Assembly (NCBI RefSeq): GCF_030409215.1
Contig: NZ_JAUFPL010000034.1
Span: 62,001-126,000 of the forward strand
From: Halomonas ramblicola
Lineage (GTDB): Bacteria > Pseudomonadota > Gammaproteobacteria > Pseudomonadales > Halomonadaceae
Reading direction: 5' to 3'
Length of the DNA: 64,000 nucleotides
Within the stretch, counting starts at the first letter, position 1, and the number at the start of each line of letters is the position of its first letter. The position numbers and the translations under genes are program-made. A model generated the notes under the pieces. It made no database searches, was not told where the DNA came from, and was given only the letters and a program-made list of their open reading frames with translations. This document shows, in pieces, positions 7,657 through 17,193 of this stretch.

Positions 7657-8955
7657 ATGCCATCGCGATCCCACGACCCGACCCGGGACCATCTGGTCAT
7701 CGTCGGTAACGGCATGGCCGGCCACCGGCTGGTGGAGGCCCTGCTCAAGCGCGACGACCGCCCCGCCCGCATCACCGTGATCGGCGAGGAGCGTACCCCG
7801 GCCTACAACCGCATCCTGCTCTCGCCGCTGCTGGCCGGCGAGATGGAGCGCGACGCCCTGACCCTGCGCGAGGCCGACTGGTACGCCGAGCAGGGCGTGG
7901 AGCTGGTGCTCGGCGAGCGCGTCGAGGAGATCGATCGCGCGGCGCAGCGGCTCACCACCGATGCCGGCCGCCGTCTGGACTACGACCGTCTGGTGCTGGC
8001 CATCGGCTCGCGCCCGGCCATGCCCCCGCTGCCCGGCCTCGACCTCGAGGGCGTGCACGCCTTCCGCGACCTGGACGACGCCGCGGCGCTGACCCGCGCC
8101 GCCGAGGGCGGCGGCAACGCCGTGGTGATCGGCGGCGGCCTGCTGGGCCTGGAGGCGGCCGAGGGACTGCGCAAGCGCGGCATGGACGTCAGCCTGATCC
8201 AGCGCGACGACCGCCTGATGAACCGCCAGCTCGACGCCACCGCCGCCGCCCTGCTGGAGGACGAGCTGAGCCGTCGCGGCCTGACCATCCACACCGAGGC
8301 GAACATCGCCCAACTGGTCGACGACGGCCGGGGGCATGTCGCCGAGGTGCATCTCGAGGACGGCACCCGGTTGTCCGCGGGCTGCGTGGTGGTGGCCATC
8401 GGCATCGTGCCCCACGCCGAGCTCGGCCGGGCGGCCGGCCTCGAGGTGGAGCGCGCCATCCTGGTGGACGAGCACCTCACCAGCTCCGACCCGGCGATCC
8501 ACGCGCTGGGCGAGTGCTGCCAGTTCGAGGGCCAGCTCTACGGCCTGGTCGAGCCGATCTGGCGCCAGGTCGAGGTGCTTGCCGACCGTCTCTGCCAGCA
8601 TCCGGACGCGCCACCCGTGGCCGGCTACGCGGAGGCGCCCACCGCCACCAAGCTCAAGATCAGCGGCGTGGCGCTCTACGCCTTCGGACCCATTGATCCC
8701 GACGCCGACCACGAGGTGCTCGTCTATCGCGACCCGGCCCAGGGCGACTATCGGCGCCTGCTGCTGCGCGACGGCCGCCTGGAGGGAGCGGTGCTCTATG
8801 GCGACACCGCCATGGGTCCCTGGTACTTCGCCCAGGCCCTGGCCGGCACCGACCTCTCCGCCTGCCGTCAGGCGCTGCTGCTGGGCGCGGCCGACGCCGA
8901 CGCCCTGCTCGACGAATCCGATTCATCGCCAAGCCCCGCAAAGGAGGCCGCATAA
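7657..8955 (+). CDS. NirB-like FAD/NAD(P)-dependent oxidoreductase of nitrate assimilation
   Basis: This 432-residue flavoprotein probably passes electrons from NAD(P)H to nitrate reductase. It has an N-terminal dinucleotide-binding motif (IVGNGMAGHRL), a central second one (VIGGGLLGLEAAEGL) and a DP-AIHALGE motif typical of the pyridine-nucleotide disulfide oxidoreductase fold. It is a clear paralogue of the N-terminal half of the neighbouring NirB. It lacks the siroheme and iron-sulfur domains. GGGAGG precedes the ATG. It is first in the operon with nirB (1-bp gap) and nirD. It corresponds to the NasB/NasC-type electron-transfer subunit of other assimilatory systems, but the exact name varies, so no symbol is given. 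Confidence 0.85.
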   Translation: MPSRSHDPTRDHLVIVGNGMAGHRLVEALLKRDDRPARITVIGEERTPAYNRILLSPLLAGEMERDALTLREADWYAEQGVELVLGERVEEIDRAAQRLTTDAGRRLDYDRLVLAIGSRPAMPPLPGLDLEGVHAFRDLDDAAALTRAAEGGGNAVVIGGGLLGLEAAEGLRKRGMDVSLIQRDDRLMNRQLDATAAALLEDELSRRGLTIHTEANIAQLVDDGRGHVAEVHLEDGTRLSAGCVVVAIGIVPHAELGRAAGLEVERAILVDEHLTSSDPAIHALGECCQFEGQLYGLVEPIWRQVEVLADRLCQHPDAPPVAGYAEAPTATKLKISGVALYAFGPIDPDADHEVLVYRDPAQGDYRRLLLRDGRLEGAVLYGDTAMGPWYFAQALAGTDLSACRQALLLGAADADALLDESDSSPSPAKEAA

Positions 8956-8956
8956 C

Positions 8957-11464
8957 ATGTCCACGCAACAGCAATTGATCGTCATCGGTAACGGCATGGT
9001 CGGCCACCACCTGGTCGAGCAGCTGGTCGAACGCGGCGCCCATGAGCGCTACGCCATCACCGTGTTCGGCGAGGAACGCCACCTGGCCTACGACCGGGTC
9101 CACCTCTCCGAATACTTCAGCGGTCGCGACGCCGACTCCCTGGCGCTCTCCACCGCCGACTACTACGCCGAGCACGGCATCGAACTGCGCCTGGCCGAGG
9201 CGGTCACCGCCATCGACCGCGACGCCGGCGAGGTGGTGACCCCCGAGGGCCGCTATCCCTATGACCGCCTGGTGCTGGCCACCGGCTCCTTCCCCTTCGT
9301 GCCACCGATTCCCGGCAACGACCGCGAGGGCTGCCTGGTCTACCGCACCCTGGACGACCTGGACGCCATCCGCGCCGCCGCCGAGAACGCCGCCACCGGC
9401 GTGGTGGTGGGCGGCGGCCTGCTGGGCCTGGAGGCGGCCAACGCCCTGCGCGGCCTGAATCTCGACACCGCCGTGGTGGAGTTCGCCCCGCGCCTGATGC
9501 CCATGCAGGTCGACACCGAGGGCGGCACCCTGCTGCGCGAGAAGATCGAGGCACTGGGCGTCCAGGTACTCACCGAACGCGCCACCCAGCACATCGAGGA
9601 CGGCGTGGACGCCGCCCATCGCATGGTGTTCCAGGACGACAAGGTGCTGGAGACCGACCTGATCGTGTTCTCCGCCGGCATCCGCCCGCGCGACGAGCTG
9701 GCCCGCGACTGCGCCCTGGAGATGGGCGAACGCGGCGGCGTGGTGATCGACGACCGCTGCCTGACCAGCGACCCGGCGATCCTCGCCGTGGGCGAGGTGG
9801 CGCTGTGGAACCAGAGCATCTTCGGCCTGGTGGCCCCCGGTTACCGGATGGCCCGCGCCGCCGCCGACACCCTGATGGCCGACGTCCTGGAACGCAGTCC
9901 CGAGACCTTCCGCGGCGCCGACATGTCGACCAAGCTCAAGCTGCTGGGCGTCGACGTGGGCGCCATCGGCGACGCCCACGGCAACCAGAACCCCGGCGCA
10001 CGGATGTTCCGCTACCTGGACGAGATCAAGCAGGAGTACCGCAAGCTGGTGGTCTCCAGCGACGGCAGGAAACTGCTCGGCGCCATGCTGGTGGGCGACA
10101 ACGACTACTACGAGTCGCTGATGCAGTACTACGCCAACGGCCTGGAGCTGCCCGAGGATCCCGCCTCGCTGATCCTGCCATCCAGTGAGGGCGCGCCGGC
10201 GCTGGGCCCCGACGCCCTGCCCGACACTGCCACCATCTGCTCCTGCCACAACGTCACCAAGGGCGATATCTGCACCAGCATCGATGCCGGGGCCGTGGAC
10301 CTTGCCACCGTCAAGGGCGAGACCAAGGCCAGCACCGGCTGCGGCGGCTGCGCGGCCCTGCTCAAGAGCGTCGTCGACCATGAGCTGGAGAGTCGCGGCG
10401 TGGAGGTCGACCAGTCGATCTGCGAGCACTTCGCCCATACCCGCCAGGAGCTCTACGACATCGTCCGCGTGGAGGGCATCAAGACCTTCGGCGAGTTGAT
10501 CGAGAAGCACGGCCAGGGGCTCGGCTGCGACATCTGCAAGCCGGCGGCGGCCTCCATCCTGGCCTCCTGCTACAACGAGCCGATCACCGATGCGGCCCAC
10601 GTACCGCTGCAGGACACCAATGACACCTTCATGGCCAACATGCAGAAGAACGGTACCTACTCGGTGGTGCCGCGCATCGCCGGCGGGGAGATCACCCCCG
10701 ACAAGCTGGTGGTGCTGGGCCAGGTGGCACAGAAGTACGACCTCTACACCAAGATCACCGGCGGCCAGCGCATCGACCTGTTCGGCGCGCGCCTGGAGGA
10801 CCTGCCGGCGATCTGGGGCGAGCTGATCGAGGCAGGCTTCGAGACCGGCCACGCCTACGGCAAGTCGGTGCGCACCGTGAAGTCCTGCGTGGGCAGCACC
10901 TGGTGCCGCTACGGCGTGCAGGACAGCGTGGGCATGGCGATCAAGCTCGAGCATCGCTACAAGGGGCTGCGCTCGCCCCACAAGCTGAAGTTCGCCGTCT
11001 CCGGCTGCACCCGCGAGTGCGCCGAGGCGCAGAGCAAGGACGTGGGCGTCATCGCCACCGAGAACGGCTGGAACCTCTATGTCTGCGGCAACGGCGGCAT
11101 GCGCCCGCGCCATGCCGAGCTGTTCGCCACCGACCTCGACGACGAGCAGTTGATCCGCACCATCGACCGCTTCCTGATGTTCTACGTGCGCACCGCCGAT
11201 CGCCTGCAGCGCACCTCGGTGTGGCGCGAGAACCTCGAGGGCGGCCTGGACTACCTCAAGGAGGTGATCCTCGACGACAGCCTGGGCATCAATGAGGAGC
11301 TGGAAAGCCAGATGCAGGCCGTCATCGACACCTACGAGTGCGAGTGGGCGGGCGCCATCAGCGACCCGGAGAAGCTCAAGCGCTTCCGCAGCTTCGTCAA
11401 CGACGAACGCCCGGACCCGGACATCATCATGACCAGCGAGCGCGGGCAGCTCCGCCCTGCGTGA
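8957..11464 (+). CDS. nirB: Nitrite reductase (NAD(P)H) large subunit
   Basis: This enzyme reduces nitrite to ammonium in the cytoplasm using siroheme, [4Fe-4S], [2Fe-2S] and FAD. The 835-residue protein has, in order: an FAD/NAD domain (VIGNGMVGHHL; VVGGGLLGLEA), a BFD-like [2Fe-2S] domain (CSCHNVTKGD ... CGGCAALL), a second Cys-rich segment (LGCDICKP), and the nitrite/sulfite reductase half domains. The siroheme/iron-sulfur cysteines are visible in SCVGSTWC and SGCTREC. The ATG at 8957 follows AAGGAGG. It lies in the operon with the FAD reductase and nirD and depends on CobA for siroheme. Confidence 0.96.
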   Translation: MSTQQQLIVIGNGMVGHHLVEQLVERGAHERYAITVFGEERHLAYDRVHLSEYFSGRDADSLALSTADYYAEHGIELRLAEAVTAIDRDAGEVVTPEGRYPYDRLVLATGSFPFVPPIPGNDREGCLVYRTLDDLDAIRAAAENAATGVVVGGGLLGLEAANALRGLNLDTAVVEFAPRLMPMQVDTEGGTLLREKIEALGVQVLTERATQHIEDGVDAAHRMVFQDDKVLETDLIVFSAGIRPRDELARDCALEMGERGGVVIDDRCLTSDPAILAVGEVALWNQSIFGLVAPGYRMARAAADTLMADVLERSPETFRGADMSTKLKLLGVDVGAIGDAHGNQNPGARMFRYLDEIKQEYRKLVVSSDGRKLLGAMLVGDNDYYESLMQYYANGLELPEDPASLILPSSEGAPALGPDALPDTATICSCHNVTKGDICTSIDAGAVDLATVKGETKASTGCGGCAALLKSVVDHELESRGVEVDQSICEHFAHTRQELYDIVRVEGIKTFGELIEKHGQGLGCDICKPAAASILASCYNEPITDAAHVPLQDTNDTFMANMQKNGTYSVVPRIAGGEITPDKLVVLGQVAQKYDLYTKITGGQRIDLFGARLEDLPAIWGELIEAGFETGHAYGKSVRTVKSCVGSTWCRYGVQDSVGMAIKLEHRYKGLRSPHKLKFAVSGCTRECAEAQSKDVGVIATENGWNLYVCGNGGMRPRHAELFATDLDDEQLIRTIDRFLMFYVRTADRLQRTSVWRENLEGGLDYLKEVILDDSLGINEELESQMQAVIDTYECEWAGAISDPEKLKRFRSFVNDERPDPDIIMTSERGQLRPA

Positions 11465-11477
11465 AGGAGTCCCTTTC

Positions 11478-11852
11478 ATGACCACCGCAACTGCAGCAGC
11501 GAGCACCATGACCCAGACCTGGCAAGCCCTCTGTGACCGCGACGACCTGGTCGAATTCTCCGGCGTCGCCGCCTGGATCGAGACCGCCGGGGGCCCCGCC
11601 CAGGTGGCCCTCTTCTACCTGCCCGGCCACGCCACCGAGCTCTACGCCGTGGACAACCACGACCCCTTCTCCGGCGCCAATGTCATCGCCCGCGGCATCG
11701 TCGGCGACCGCCAGGGCGAGCCGGTGGTGGCCTCGCCGCTCTACAAGCAGCACTTCCGCCTCACCGACGGCCAGTGCCTGGAGGACGATGACGTGAAGCT
11801 GCGCACCTGGCCGGTCGACTTCGACGGCGACCGGGTGGTGCTCCAGGCCTGA
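11478..11852 (+). CDS. nirD: Nitrite reductase (NAD(P)H) small subunit
   Basis: This 124-residue Rieske-like subunit partners NirB. Typical family stretches include YAVDNHDPFSGANVIARGIVG and SPLYKQHFRL. As in other NirD proteins, the Rieske Cys/His ligands are replaced, so it probably has no iron-sulfur cluster and plays a structural role. GAAGGAG precedes the start, 13 bp after nirB. It is the last gene of the nitrite operon. Confidence 0.94.
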   Translation: MTTATAAASTMTQTWQALCDRDDLVEFSGVAAWIETAGGPAQVALFYLPGHATELYAVDNHDPFSGANVIARGIVGDRQGEPVVASPLYKQHFRLTDGQCLEDDDVKLRTWPVDFDGDRVVLQA

Positions 11853-11929
11853 TCGCCCACTGGGGTCTGGCTCCCTCCCCCCGCCACGGCATATGCTGGG
11901 GCGAGGAGACGGCACCACGGGAGGGAGCC

Positions 11930-12964
11930 ATGCGCGAACGCAAGCGGATCGACCTGGCCCTGCAGGGCGGCGGCGCCCACGGCGCCTTCACCTGGGGCGT
12001 GCTGGATCGCCTGCTGGAGGACCCGCGCCTCGAGATCGAGGGCATCAGCGGCACCAGCGCCGGGGCCATGAACGGCGTGGTGATCGCCGACGCCCTGGCC
12101 CGCGGCGACGAAGCGACCGCCCGCGAGGCCCTGCACGACTTCTGGAAGGCGGTGAGTCACGCCGGCATGGCCAGCCCCGTGCGGCGCACCCCGCTGGACG
12201 TCTGGCTCGGCAACTGGAGCCTCGACCACTCGCCCGGCTACCTCGCCCTGGACCTGATGAGCCGACTGGTCTCCCCTTACCAGCTCAATCCGCTGGACCT
12301 CAATCCGCTGCGTCACCTCGTCGCCGAGCGGGTCGACTTCGAGCGCGTGCGTCGCTGCCCCGACCTCAAGCTGTTCGTCGCCGCCACCAACGTGCGCAGC
12401 GGCAAGCAGCGCATCTTCTCCCGCGAGGAGATGAGCCTCGACGCGGTGATGGCCTCGGCCTGCATGCCGACGCTTTTCCGGGCCGTGGAGATCGACGGCG
12501 AGGCCTACTGGGACGGCGGCTACATGGGCAATCCGACGCTGTTGCCGCTGATGCAGCACTGCGCCTCCCGGGACATCGTCATCGTCCAGATCAACCCCAT
12601 CCAACGCCCCGAGCTACCCACCACCGCCGCCGACATCCTCAACCGCCTCAACGAGATCACCTTCAACGCCTCGCTGATCAAGGAGGTACGCCTGATCGAT
12701 ACCCTGCAGCGGCTGCTGGGCGATCAGGGCATCGACATCGGCTGCTATGCCGGCACCCTGCTGCACCGCATCGGCGGCGACGGGGCCCTGGCCGACCTCT
12801 CGGTATCGAGCAAGCTCAACGCCGAATGGCCTTTCCTCTGTCACCTGCGCGACCAGGGCCGCCAGGCCGCCGGAGAGTGGCTCGACGCGCACTTCGATGC
12901 CCTGGGCGCCCGCTCCACCCTGGACGTGGAGAGCGTCTACCGGGATACCGAGACGGTACGCTGA
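11930..12964 (+). CDS. Patatin-like phospholipase family protein
   Basis: This 344-residue predicted acyl hydrolase has a Ser-Asp dyad. The oxyanion-hole motif is near the N-terminus (LQGGGAHGAFTWG), the nucleophile lies in GTSAGAMNG and the catalytic Asp in WDGGYMGNP. No signal peptide or membrane segment is visible, so it is probably cytoplasmic or peripherally membrane-associated. It belongs to the RssA/YchK-like bacterial patatin group; the physiological lipid is unknown. The start is preceded by GGGAGGGAG. It stands alone between nirD and phoH. Confidence 0.88.
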   Translation: MRERKRIDLALQGGGAHGAFTWGVLDRLLEDPRLEIEGISGTSAGAMNGVVIADALARGDEATAREALHDFWKAVSHAGMASPVRRTPLDVWLGNWSLDHSPGYLALDLMSRLVSPYQLNPLDLNPLRHLVAERVDFERVRRCPDLKLFVAATNVRSGKQRIFSREEMSLDAVMASACMPTLFRAVEIDGEAYWDGGYMGNPTLLPLMQHCASRDIVIVQINPIQRPELPTTAADILNRLNEITFNASLIKEVRLIDTLQRLLGDQGIDIGCYAGTLLHRIGGDGALADLSVSSKLNAEWPFLCHLRDQGRQAAGEWLDAHFDALGARSTLDVESVYRDTETVR

Positions 12965-13196
12965 GGCAGCGTTGACCTACCGCATTGCAGCACCGGAGGC
13001 CGGCATCCATGCTGACATTACCGCTTCACGACGGTCCAATGACGCAGGAGCCATGACGAGAGGAGGTGAGCCACCGCGATAACGTAGTGACGCCGTCGGC
13101 TGCCTGTCACCGGAGTGCAATCAGGCGCTGACAGTGTCGACACGGAGACGTCATCTTTTTCGACGTCCGTCCCGCGACATGAGGAGAGCTGCGCCG

Positions 13197-14597
13197 ATGG
13201 TACGCATCGACAAGAAGGCCACCCGGCTGTACGTCCTGGACACCAACGTACTGCTCCATGACCCCGCCGCCCTCTACCAGTTCGACGAGCACGAGGTAGT
13301 CATTCCCATGACCGTGCTCGAGGAGTTGGACAAGCACAAGAATGGCATCCGCGAGATCGCCCGCACCGCCCGCCAGGTCAGTCGCACCCTGTCCGACCTC
13401 ACCGCCAACGTCGACGTGGACCAGATCCGCGACGGCATCCCCATTGCGCGGCTGATTGGGCCCGAGGGGCACCTGCGACTGCTCTGCTATCACGACCTCG
13501 AACCCCTGGACCCCCTGGTCGACAGCCCGGACAACCGCATCCTGGCCGAGACCTGCCGCCTGCACCAGGAGCGTCCCGACGCCTCGGTGATCCTGGTCAC
13601 CAAGGACATCAACCTGAGGGTCAAGGCCGCCGCGCTGGGCGTGCCGGTGGAGGACTACCTCAACGATCGGGCCTTCGACGACAGCGACGCCATGCTCGAG
13701 GGGGTGCGCGTCTACCCGGATGCCGGCAGCGACCTGTGGAACGGCCTGGCCCTGGAGGTGGGGGTGGAACGCCACGGGGAGGCGATCCTCTACCACCTGA
13801 GCGGCGAGATCCCGGCCGAGTGGCATCCCGGCATGCTGGTGGCCGACGCCGACGGCGAGGCCAACTTCGAGGCCATCGTGCGCACGGTGAGCCGCCACCA
13901 GGCCACCCTGCAGCTGCTCACCAACTACCGCCACGGCGCCAGCGTCTGGGGCGTGCACGCCCATGACAGCCGCCAGAACTTCACCCTCAACCTGCTGATG
14001 GACGACCAGATCGACCTGGTGACCATCGCCGGCAGCGCCGGCACCGGCAAGACCTTCATGACGCTGGCCGCGGCCTTCCAGCAGACCCTGGACAGCAAGC
14101 GCTTCGAGCGCATCGTCTTCACCCGGGCGCCGATCTCGATGAGCGAGGACATCGGCTTTTTGCCCGGCACCGAGGAGGAGAAGATGTCGCCCTGGATGGG
14201 CGCCTTCCACGACAACATGGATAACCTGCTGCGCGACGAGGACGGCGCCTCCAGCTGGGACAACGGCGCCACCCGCCAGCTGCTCGGCTCGCGGGTGCAG
14301 ATCCGCGCCCCGGGCTTCATGCGCGGGCGCACCCTCAACGACACCTTCCTGATCATCGACGAGGCGCAGAACTTCACGCCCAAGCAGCTCAAGTCACTGG
14401 TCACCCGGGCCGGGCGCAACACCAAGATCGTCTGCCTGGGCAACGTCGGCCAGATCGACACCCCCTACCTCACCGCCAACACCTGCGGCATGGCGGCCGT
14501 GGCCCAGCGCTTCCGCGACTGGCCCCACGCCGGCCACGTCACCCTGAAGAGCGTCGAGCGCTCGCGGCTGGCCCTGGCCGGCGAGGAGCTGCTGTAG
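13197..14597 (+). CDS. PhoH family protein (PIN + PhoH ATPase)
   Basis: This 466-residue fusion has an N-terminal PIN nuclease domain (VLDTNVLLHDP; later DNRILAE and VTKDINLR) and a C-terminal PhoH ATPase domain. The ATPase has a Walker A motif (AGSAGTGKT) and a Walker B motif (FLIIDEAQN). PhoH2-type PIN-ATPases are reported to act on RNA. Despite the name, a link to phosphate control is not assured here. I preferred ATG 13197, with GAGGAG upstream, to an earlier in-frame ATG at 13134. A strong hairpin follows the stop codon. Confidence 0.9.
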   Translation: MVRIDKKATRLYVLDTNVLLHDPAALYQFDEHEVVIPMTVLEELDKHKNGIREIARTARQVSRTLSDLTANVDVDQIRDGIPIARLIGPEGHLRLLCYHDLEPLDPLVDSPDNRILAETCRLHQERPDASVILVTKDINLRVKAAALGVPVEDYLNDRAFDDSDAMLEGVRVYPDAGSDLWNGLALEVGVERHGEAILYHLSGEIPAEWHPGMLVADADGEANFEAIVRTVSRHQATLQLLTNYRHGASVWGVHAHDSRQNFTLNLLMDDQIDLVTIAGSAGTGKTFMTLAAAFQQTLDSKRFERIVFTRAPISMSEDIGFLPGTEEEKMSPWMGAFHDNMDNLLRDEDGASSWDNGATRQLLGSRVQIRAPGFMRGRTLNDTFLIIDEAQNFTPKQLKSLVTRAGRNTKIVCLGNVGQIDTPYLTANTCGMAAVAQRFRDWPHAGHVTLKSVERSRLALAGEELL

Positions 14598-14605
14598 CCC
14601 ATGGC

Positions 14606-14635
14606 GATGCCCCCTGCCCACGGGCAGGGGGCATC
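14606..14635. terminator. Bidirectional terminator hairpin
   Basis: A perfect inverted repeat (GATGCCCCCTGCCC and its complement, 2-nt centre) lies between the convergent phoH-family gene and the zinc-ribbon gene. It touches the latter's stop codon and can serve both strands. Confidence 0.6.
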
Positions 14636-14855
14636 AGGGCCCGCGGTTGACCGCCGCCTCGATCAACGCCTCGCTCTCACTGCCCGGCCCCTTCTCGAGC
14701 ACGGTGCAGGCCTCGTGGTAGAGGCAGACGTAACGGCTGCAGGAGGCGCAGAACACCTTGTCGTCGGGGTTCTTCACCTGGGAGACGCGCATCAGGTGGC
14801 TGCCGCAGCTCGGGCAGCCCACGGGGAGGCGGAAATCGACGGAGAGTCCGGACAT
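14634..14855 (-). CDS. Small zinc-ribbon protein of unknown function
   Basis: This 73-residue protein has two cysteine pairs (CPSCGSH near 16-22 and CASCSRYVC near 38-46), consistent with a zinc ribbon. A short acidic helix (SESEALIEAAV) follows. The ATG at 14855 is preceded by AGGAGG at ideal spacing, so the longer in-frame start upstream is unlikely. It ends against the phoH-family gene in convergent orientation. No specific function can be assigned. Confidence 0.7.
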   Translation of the reverse strand: MSGLSVDFRLPVGCPSCGSHLMRVSQVKNPDDKVFCASCSRYVCLYHEACTVLEKGPGSESEALIEAAVNRGP

Positions 14856-14943
14856 ACTGCTTCCTCCTGGTCGGTGGGTCACGCTATGAACAGGTATAGG
14901 GATGATAGTGGCTGCTTCAAGCCGCGATGGCCAGGCGCCAGGC

Positions 14944-16293
14944 TCATGCCCCGTCATCGCCGGTGCCGGAGGGCCCTAGCCACGCGGGCGCCCCGATGCG
15001 GTTACGCCCGTCGCGCTTGGCGCGATACAGCGCCTGGTCGGCCAGCGCCAGGCCGCCTTCCAGGGTCGCCCCGGGTTCAAGGACGGTCACCCCCAGGCTG
15101 ACGGTGAAGTGAATGACCCGGCCATCCACCTCCAGCTCGATCGCCTCCACCGCCCGTCGCAGCCGCTCCAGTACCGTCCAGGCCTCCTCGGGGGTGCTGT
15201 CCAGCAGCATCACCGAGAACTCCTCGCCGCCGATCCGGGCGATCAGGTCGTAGGGCCGCAGGCTATCGCGACAGGTCCGGACGAAGGCCTGCAGCGCCAG
15301 GTCGCCGGCGGGGTGGCCATAGGTGTCGTTGAGGTACTTGAAGTGGTCGAGATCGAGCATGGCCAGTGACAATCGCTGGCCAAGGCGCCCGGCACGGGCC
15401 AGCGCCGCCTCGCCCTGCTCGAAGAAGGCGCGCCGGTTGAGCGCCCCGGTGAGCATGTCGGTGCCCACCAGTCGCTGGACGCGCTCCTCCAGCCGCTTGC
15501 GTTCGGTGATGTCGAACATCATGCCGTCCCACAGGGTGCCGCCCTCGCGGCGCCGCTGGGGCTCGGCGCGTGCCTCGAGCCAGCATTCGCCCGCTGGCAG
15601 CGACAGGCGGAACTCCAGTTGCCAGGGTTCGAGGCTCACCGCCGACTGGGCCAGGGCAGCCGTCAACCGCTCACGATAGTCCGCCGGCAGGCGGTCGAGG
15701 AAAGGCTCGGCATCGCCCATCAGGCGATCCGCACCAAGCCCGGTGAGCTCCGCCACCCGCTCGCTGAGGTAGAGAAACTCCAGATGACCGTCGGCCGACT
15801 GACGCAGCCGGAACAGCACCCCCGGCACCTGCGAGACCAGGCTGTCCAGCCGGGCCAGCAATTGGCGATCGCGCAGCTCGCGCTCGCGCATGCCGGTCAC
15901 GTCGTACTGGACCACCAGCAGCCGCAGTGGCGTGGCATCGCCATCCGCCAGCGGCTGGATCATGGTGGTCTGGTGGCGCAGCGAACCGTCGGCGCGTCGG
16001 CACAGCAGCACGCCCTGCCAGGGGCGGCGGGTGGTCAGGCAGCGCTCCAGGGCGCGGGCGAAATCGCCGTGGAGGGGATCGATGTCGAGGCTCACGGCGC
16101 GGCGCCCCAGCAGCCGCTCGGCAGGATGGCCGGCATGGCGCTCGAAGTCCGGATTCACCTGGCGCACCACCCCGTCGGCATCCAGCAGCATGACGGCGCC
16201 CGGGTAGTGCTCCAGCAACAACCGGCACAGGGATGGCTCGGTCGCGTCGCCGCCGGCCAGCCAGCGTTTCCATGTCTCCTTGAGTCGTTCCAT
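14944..16293 (-). CDS. PAS-PAS-GGDEF diguanylate cyclase
   Basis: This 449-residue protein is predicted to make cyclic di-GMP. Two PAS-like sensor segments (about 25-140 and 150-260; the first has YPGAVMLLDADGVV and VNPDFERHAG) precede a GGDEF domain (about 275-440). The active-site motif is GGEEF, a functional variant, preceded by the helix DHFKYLNDTYGHPAGD. No transmembrane segment is visible, so it is probably a cytoplasmic sensor. The product signal would typically promote attachment over motility. The gene appears to be monocistronic. Confidence 0.88.
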   Translation of the reverse strand: MERLKETWKRWLAGGDATEPSLCRLLLEHYPGAVMLLDADGVVRQVNPDFERHAGHPAERLLGRRAVSLDIDPLHGDFARALERCLTTRRPWQGVLLCRRADGSLRHQTTMIQPLADGDATPLRLLVVQYDVTGMRERELRDRQLLARLDSLVSQVPGVLFRLRQSADGHLEFLYLSERVAELTGLGADRLMGDAEPFLDRLPADYRERLTAALAQSAVSLEPWQLEFRLSLPAGECWLEARAEPQRRREGGTLWDGMMFDITERKRLEERVQRLVGTDMLTGALNRRAFFEQGEAALARAGRLGQRLSLAMLDLDHFKYLNDTYGHPAGDLALQAFVRTCRDSLRPYDLIARIGGEEFSVMLLDSTPEEAWTVLERLRRAVEAIELEVDGRVIHFTVSLGVTVLEPGATLEGGLALADQALYRAKRDGRNRIGAPAWLGPSGTGDDGA

Positions 16294-16402
16294 GCCCTGG
16301 CCCTGGGGTTCCCCGCCGATATGAAGGACGAGCCTTCCCGGCTCATCCCCTCACCCTACCCCAGAATGGGGCTCGGCACACGCCACCGGCCCCCTCGGGG
16401 GA

Positions 16403-17071
16403 TCAACGGGCCAGCCGCTCCGATAGCCAGCGGCCGATGTCGACCACCTGCTGGGGGCAGACGGCATGGGCCATGGGGTACTGGCGATAGCGGGCCGGGT
16501 AGCCGAGCGACTCGACCGCCTCGAAGCCGGCCTTGCCCAGCGCCTCGGGCACCACGGGGTCGAAGCTGCCGTGGTGCACCTCGATCGGCAGGCCGCGATT
16601 GGCCTCGGCGAGCCGGATGCCGGCGGCGGTGGCGAAGTAGGTGGACATGGCCAGCAGGCCGCCCAGCGGCGCCTCGAAGGAGAGCGCCGCCTGATAGGCC
16701 ACGGCGCCGCCCTGGGAGAAGCCGGCCAGGATGATGCGGCGGCTGTCGATACCGGCCTCGATCTGCTCGCGCACCAGTGCCTGGATACGCTCCGCGGAAG
16801 CCCTGAGCTGGGGTTCATCGACGCGCCGGTCCAGGCTCATCTCCTTGATGTCGTACCAGGCCGGCATCACCATGCCGCCGTTGATGGTCACCGGCAGGTG
16901 CGGCGCATGGGGCAGGATGAAGCGCACCCCGGCGTCCTCCGGCAGCTCCAGCGCCGGCACCAGGGGCTCGAAGTCGCGGCCGTCGGCGCCCAGGCCGTGG
17001 AGGATGAACACGCAGGCGTCGGCGGCCTTGCCGCCCCTAGGCTCGAGGATCAGCTCACCGGGTTCGCTCAT
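16403..17071 (-). CDS. Carboxylesterase / phospholipase (alpha/beta hydrolase)
   Basis: This 222-residue predicted esterase is of the carboxylesterase 2/acyl-protein-thioesterase-like family. The triad is visible as Ser119 in GFSQGG, Asp171 in HGSFDPVVP and His202 in YPMAHAV. The oxyanion-hole motif LHGLGADG lies near residues 24-31. There is no signal peptide. Members have broad carboxylesterase activity on short acyl esters, and the natural substrate cannot be read from sequence. It stands between two other leftward genes with no clear functional link. Confidence 0.9.
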   Translation of the reverse strand: MSEPGELILEPRGGKAADACVFILHGLGADGRDFEPLVPALELPEDAGVRFILPHAPHLPVTINGGMVMPAWYDIKEMSLDRRVDEPQLRASAERIQALVREQIEAGIDSRRIILAGFSQGGAVAYQAALSFEAPLGGLLAMSTYFATAAGIRLAEANRGLPIEVHHGSFDPVVPEALGKAGFEAVESLGYPARYRQYPMAHAVCPQQVVDIGRWLSERLAR

Positions 17072-17193
17072 GACAGCTCGTCTCCGCTCGGAAAAGGCCT
17101 CACCCTACCGCAAAGCCCCCGCGGCGGCGAGCCCCGCCGGCATGGCAACAGGACTATCGCCGATAGTGGCATCGCTCGGGGCTGGTCCGTCGC

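Noticed and set aside
8660..11509. A 949-residue open frame antisense to nirB
   Set aside because: The nirB frame has full domain structure and conserved cysteines; the antisense frame is His/Gly/Ala/Val-rich shadow typical of high-GC DNA.
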